Of a stretch of 7,338 bases of DNA, positions 5,016 to 7,338 are shown piece after piece. The notes beneath the pieces were generated by a model, which was not told where the DNA came from, searched no databases, and was given only the letters and a program-made list of their open reading frames with translations. Numbering within the stretch: the first letter of the stretch is position 1; every line of letters starts with the position of its first letter. Source of the stretch: Parcubacteria group bacterium GW2011_GWA2_50_10b. Lineage in GTDB: Bacteria > Patescibacteriota > Minisyncoccia > Phycocordibacterales > Zambryskibacteraceae. The translations under genes were made by a program, and so were the position numbers. The DNA lies in the NCBI GenBank assembly GCA_001004085.1, contig LCQJ01000027.1:1-7338 (forward strand), read 5' to 3'.

Positions 5016-5024
5016 GACAGTATC

Positions 5025-6590
5025 ATGCTGCCCGATAGCCAACTCACCGATGAGCAGGTAGGCGCTGCGACCGCCTCCACGTTACAGGTGCCTTTCATCG
5101 TACTTTCCAAGCTTTCCATCCCGAAAGACGTTTTCCGTATTATTCCGGAGAAGATTGCCCACAGGCAGAAAGCCATTGCGTTTGCCCGTGATGCAGATGG
5201 TGTAAAGGTAGCAACGGCCAACCCCGGGAATCAGGCATTTTTTGCTTCTGTTGCCAAAAAAACCGGCCAGCGCATCCACCTGTACTTTGCCACCGAGCGC
5301 GATATAGAGACCACCCTGCAGACATACAAAAAGGTTCTGCAAACCACCATCGATGAGCTTTTGAAAGAAGATATTCACAAAGCCATGGTGACGGGACTGG
5401 AAGATCCGCCGGTTGCTAAAATCGTGGATGTTTTGATTGACGGCGCGTATCAGGACAAAGCGTCGGATATCCATATTGAGCCGGAGGAAAAAGATTGTCT
5501 CATCCGGTTTCGCATCGACGGCGTGCTGCGCGATGTCGCCCGCGTTCCCAAGACGCTCCATGACCGGATTATCACCCGCATTAAAGTGCTCTCCAGCCTT
5601 CGCACCGACGAACATTTGAGCGCCCAGGACGGTAAAATGCGCCTCGCGCTTACCGAAGAAGATCTGGATATCCGCGTGTCTATTATCCCCATAACAGGCG
5701 GCGAAAAGGCGGTGTTGCGGCTCCTCTCGTCCAGATCGCGGCAATATACACTTACAGATTTAGGGATGAGTGAAGGGGATCTGGCAAAAGTCACCAATGC
5801 ATTCAACAAATCCTACGGCATGATCCTTTCTACCGGCCCCACCGGATGCGGCAAAACCACGTCGATTTATGCCATTACGAAAATTCTCAACACGCGCGAG
5901 AAAAACATCACCACCATAGAGGACCCGGTAGAGTACCGTATCATAGGCGCCAACCAAGTGCAGGTGAACGCCAAAACCAACCTGACGTTTGCCAATGGAC
6001 TGCGATCTATTCTGCGCCAGGACCCCAATATTATCTTTGTAGGTGAGATCCGCGATAACGAAACCGCAGCCATTGCGGTGAACGCAGCGCTAACCGGCCA
6101 TCTGGTACTTTCCACGCTCCACACCAATGATGCAGCCACTGCCATCCCGCGTTTAACCGACATGAAAATCGAACCGTTTTTGGTGGCTTCTACGGTGAAC
6201 GTCATTATCGCCCAGCGCCTGGTGAGGAAAATTTGCGATGCATGTAAAACAACGAACATGATGGCAACGGATGAGCTCAAGCACCATATACCGGCAGAAG
6301 CCATCAAAAAACACTTGGGAGACACCGCCGAGGTGACGACTTACAAAGGCAGGGGATGTAATATCTGTCATAGTACAGGTTACAGTGGCCGCGTGGGCAT
6401 TTTTGAAGTATTGGAAGTGACCAAGGCCATCCGGCAAAAAATTACCCAACGGAATGATTCCGACGCAATCGCGGACGAAGCCAGAAAGGAAGGCATGAGT
6501 ACCATGCTGGATGACGGACTGGACAAAGTGGCCAAAGGAGTAACGACGGTCGAAGAAGTCATCCGCGTCACGAAGGTGGAGTTCCTGTGA
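5025..6590 (+). CDS. pilB: Type IV pilus assembly/extension ATPase PilB (GspE family)
   Basis: A hexameric cytoplasmic ATPase that drives pilin extraction and polymerisation through the platform protein PilC. With the ATG at 5025 it has 521 residues. The N-terminal MshEN-type domain covers about 1-115. The ATPase core has Walker A GPTGCGKTTS (Lys277), Asp-box region TTIEDPVEY (Glu299, Asp300), Walker B NIIFVGEIRD (Glu341) and His-box STLHTNDA (His366). A zinc-binding tetracysteine follows: CDAC (404, 407) and CNIC (445, 448), then STGYSGRVGIFEVLEV. These mark a PilB/GspE enzyme rather than the retraction ATPase PilT, which lacks the cysteine motif. An in-frame TTG at 4971 would add 18 residues (MWFDHIGL...) that I do not recognise as part of the family and that overlap the candidate promoter, so I prefer ATG 5025. 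It overlaps pilC by four bases (GTGA), indicating translational coupling. Confidence 0.95.
   Translation: MLPDSQLTDEQVGAATASTLQVPFIVLSKLSIPKDVFRIIPEKIAHRQKAIAFARDADGVKVATANPGNQAFFASVAKKTGQRIHLYFATERDIETTLQTYKKVLQTTIDELLKEDIHKAMVTGLEDPPVAKIVDVLIDGAYQDKASDIHIEPEEKDCLIRFRIDGVLRDVARVPKTLHDRIITRIKVLSSLRTDEHLSAQDGKMRLALTEEDLDIRVSIIPITGGEKAVLRLLSSRSRQYTLTDLGMSEGDLAKVTNAFNKSYGMILSTGPTGCGKTTSIYAITKILNTREKNITTIEDPVEYRIIGANQVQVNAKTNLTFANGLRSILRQDPNIIFVGEIRDNETAAIAVNAALTGHLVLSTLHTNDAATAIPRLTDMKIEPFLVASTVNVIIAQRLVRKICDACKTTNMMATDELKHHIPAEAIKKHLGDTAEVTTYKGRGCNICHSTGYSGRVGIFEVLEVTKAIRQKITQRNDSDAIADEARKEGMSTMLDDGLDKVAKGVTTVEEVIRVTKVEFL
6575..6581 (+). promoter_or_regulatory. Shine-Dalgarno for pilC
   Basis: GGTGGAG ends five bases before the GTG start at 6587 and lies within the last codons of pilB. 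It supports GTG 6587 as the pilC start and contrasts with the genes at 1473, 2200, 3887 and 5025, which have no visible Shine-Dalgarno. Confidence 0.6.
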
Positions 6591-7338
6591 AAACACAAAC
6601 CCTGTCTATCAAGGGGAGTGAAAAAATCGGCCTTATCAGCAATTTGGCGACGATGCTGTCGGCAGGCATCCCTATTTTGGAGGTCGTTAACTCACTCCTG
6701 GAAGATGCCAAGGGAAATCCCAAGCGCATTTTAGAGCAACTGAAAGCGGACCTCATGCAGGGGAAACACGTTTCTACCTCTTTTGAACAATTTCCCGGTG
6801 TGTTTGACGCGGTAACGGTGAATGTGATTAAAGCATCCGAAGAAGCAGGAACGCTGGATATTACGCTTCGGGACGTAAAGCAAACATTGACGAAAGAAAT
6901 GGAATTTACCGACAAAATCCGATCGGCGCTTGTGTACCCCGCGTTTATTTCATTGGTGTTTGGGGGAGTGCTACTGCTTATTCTCATCGTAGTGGTTCCA
7001 AAAATTGCCACCGTGTTTAGCCGGCTTCGCACCGAACTGCCGCTGCCCACCAGATTGCTTATTTTTTTCTCAAACGCACTACTCCATAACACCGTATGGG
7101 TGATCGGGGGATTTGGGATACTGGGGATTGGAGCGTATGTTCTTTTCAAACTAAAGCGCAGTATCGTGTTTGACGTGTTGTTTTCGCTGCCGTTGATTTC
7201 CCAGCTGGTAAAAGAGATAGATCTGACGCGATTTTCAAGAAGCTTATACTTGCTGTTGTCCTCTGGACTTCCCATTATTGCGGCATTAGAGCTCACATCG
7301 AGGGTGGTGATAACTGCCGAGACTGCCCGCATTATCCG
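6587..7338 (+). CDS. pilC: Type IV pilus inner-membrane platform protein PilC (GspF family), 3' end outside the window
   Basis: 250 codons are visible and the frame is still open at the window end; the usual length is about 350-410. It starts at GTG overlapping the pilB stop. The first T2SSF domain covers about 13-137: ISNLATMLSAGIPILEVV, QLKADLMQGKHVSTSFEQFP, then KASEEAGTLD, the family's Gly-Glu/Asp signature before the first membrane helix (about 117-137). The second helix is about 169-187. The second T2SSF domain begins near 210 (IDLTRFSRSLYLLLSSGLPI), repeating the pattern of the first. PilC spans the cytoplasmic membrane and is turned or clamped by the PilB hexamer during pilus growth. 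The N-terminal stretch ahead of the first domain is short (about 12 residues), whereas PilC of Pseudomonas has roughly 50 more, so this is a compact version. Adjacency to pilB makes the assignment to a type IV pilus firm. Confidence 0.93.
   Translation, partial: MKTQTLSIKGSEKIGLISNLATMLSAGIPILEVVNSLLEDAKGNPKRILEQLKADLMQGKHVSTSFEQFPGVFDAVTVNVIKASEEAGTLDITLRDVKQTLTKEMEFTDKIRSALVYPAFISLVFGGVLLLILIVVVPKIATVFSRLRTELPLPTRLLIFFSNALLHNTVWVIGGFGILGIGAYVLFKLKRSIVFDVLFSLPLISQLVKEIDLTRFSRSLYLLLSSGLPIIAALELTSRVVITAETARII

Noticed and set aside
4971..5024. TTG start for pilB adding 18 residues
   Set aside because: No Shine-Dalgarno, the added residues match no PilB N-terminus I know, and the stretch contains a plausible promoter; ATG 5025 opens directly into the MLPDSQLTDEQ family-like start.
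5082..5744. Minus-strand open frame of 220 codons opposite pilB
   Set aside because: It lies entirely within the conserved PilB N-terminal and core regions and has no family motif; it is a shadow of pilB.
1414..6590. UGA recoded as glycine (code 25)
   Set aside because: UGA ends both the DUF2298 gene and pilB at the expected family ends, and the next promoter or gene start sits right there.
6568..7332. Long minus-strand open frame of 254 codons opposite pilC
   Set aside because: The + strand frame from 6587 encodes a clear PilC with both T2SSF patterns and membrane helices, overlaps pilB by GTGA and has a Shine-Dalgarno. The minus frame is Ser/Thr/Asn-rich with no recognisable motif and is a mirror of pilC codon use.
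1..7338. tRNA, rRNA, insertion sequence or prophage genes
   Set aside because: No cloverleaf, rRNA core sequence, transposase motif or integrase was seen on either strand.

Overview
The window looks like a stretch of chromosome from a Patescibacteria (Candidate Phyla Radiation) bacterium, most likely Parcubacteria-like. The lineage is inferred from three things. The gene set is a DUF2298 membrane protein, Rho, a LysM-M23 peptidase and PilB/PilC. Genes are tightly packed and several lack a Shine-Dalgarno sequence. Short heptamer and palindrome repeats are scattered inside coding sequence and read through as peptide. UGA is used as an ordinary stop (DUF2298 gene, pilB), which argues against the UGA-glycine code of Absconditabacteria and Gracilibacteria. 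No marker gene is present to settle the phylum.

Layout, all on the + strand. (1) 1-1416: 3' part of a multi-pass DUF2298 protein whose loops carry at least five heptanucleotide-repeat inserts. (2) 1413-1441: a near-consensus promoter overlapping that gene's stop, serving a 196-residue protein of unknown function (1473-2063). (3) 2064-2199: leader of rho. (4) 2200-3699: transcription terminator Rho, with a disordered Arg/Gly-rich N-terminus in place of the usual Rho_N helical domain and with two perfect 16-bp palindromes inside the coding sequence. (5) 3700-3886: non-coding stretch dense in inverted repeats, with a probable terminator and then an extended -10 promoter. (6) 3887-4963: membrane-anchored or secreted peptidase with two LysM domains and an M23 domain. 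(7) 5025-6590: pilB, the type IV pilus extension ATPase. (8) 6587-7338: 5' part of pilC, the inner-membrane platform protein, overlapping pilB by 4 bases and cut by the window end.

The M23-pilB-pilC block reads as a cell-envelope/type IV pilus module: the peptidase could open or remodel peptidoglycan, PilB powers pilin polymerisation and PilC is the membrane platform it acts on. Rho and the DUF2298 gene are separate functions.

The most unusual content is the repeat-derived peptide in conserved proteins. At least two heptanucleotide families (ATTTTCA and AAATGCC) and several short palindromes lie in frame at loops, linkers and disordered tails. A second pattern is that the M23 gene and pilB have -10 elements only 8-9 bases from the start codon, suggesting leaderless mRNAs, while the internal operon gene pilC has a Shine-Dalgarno.
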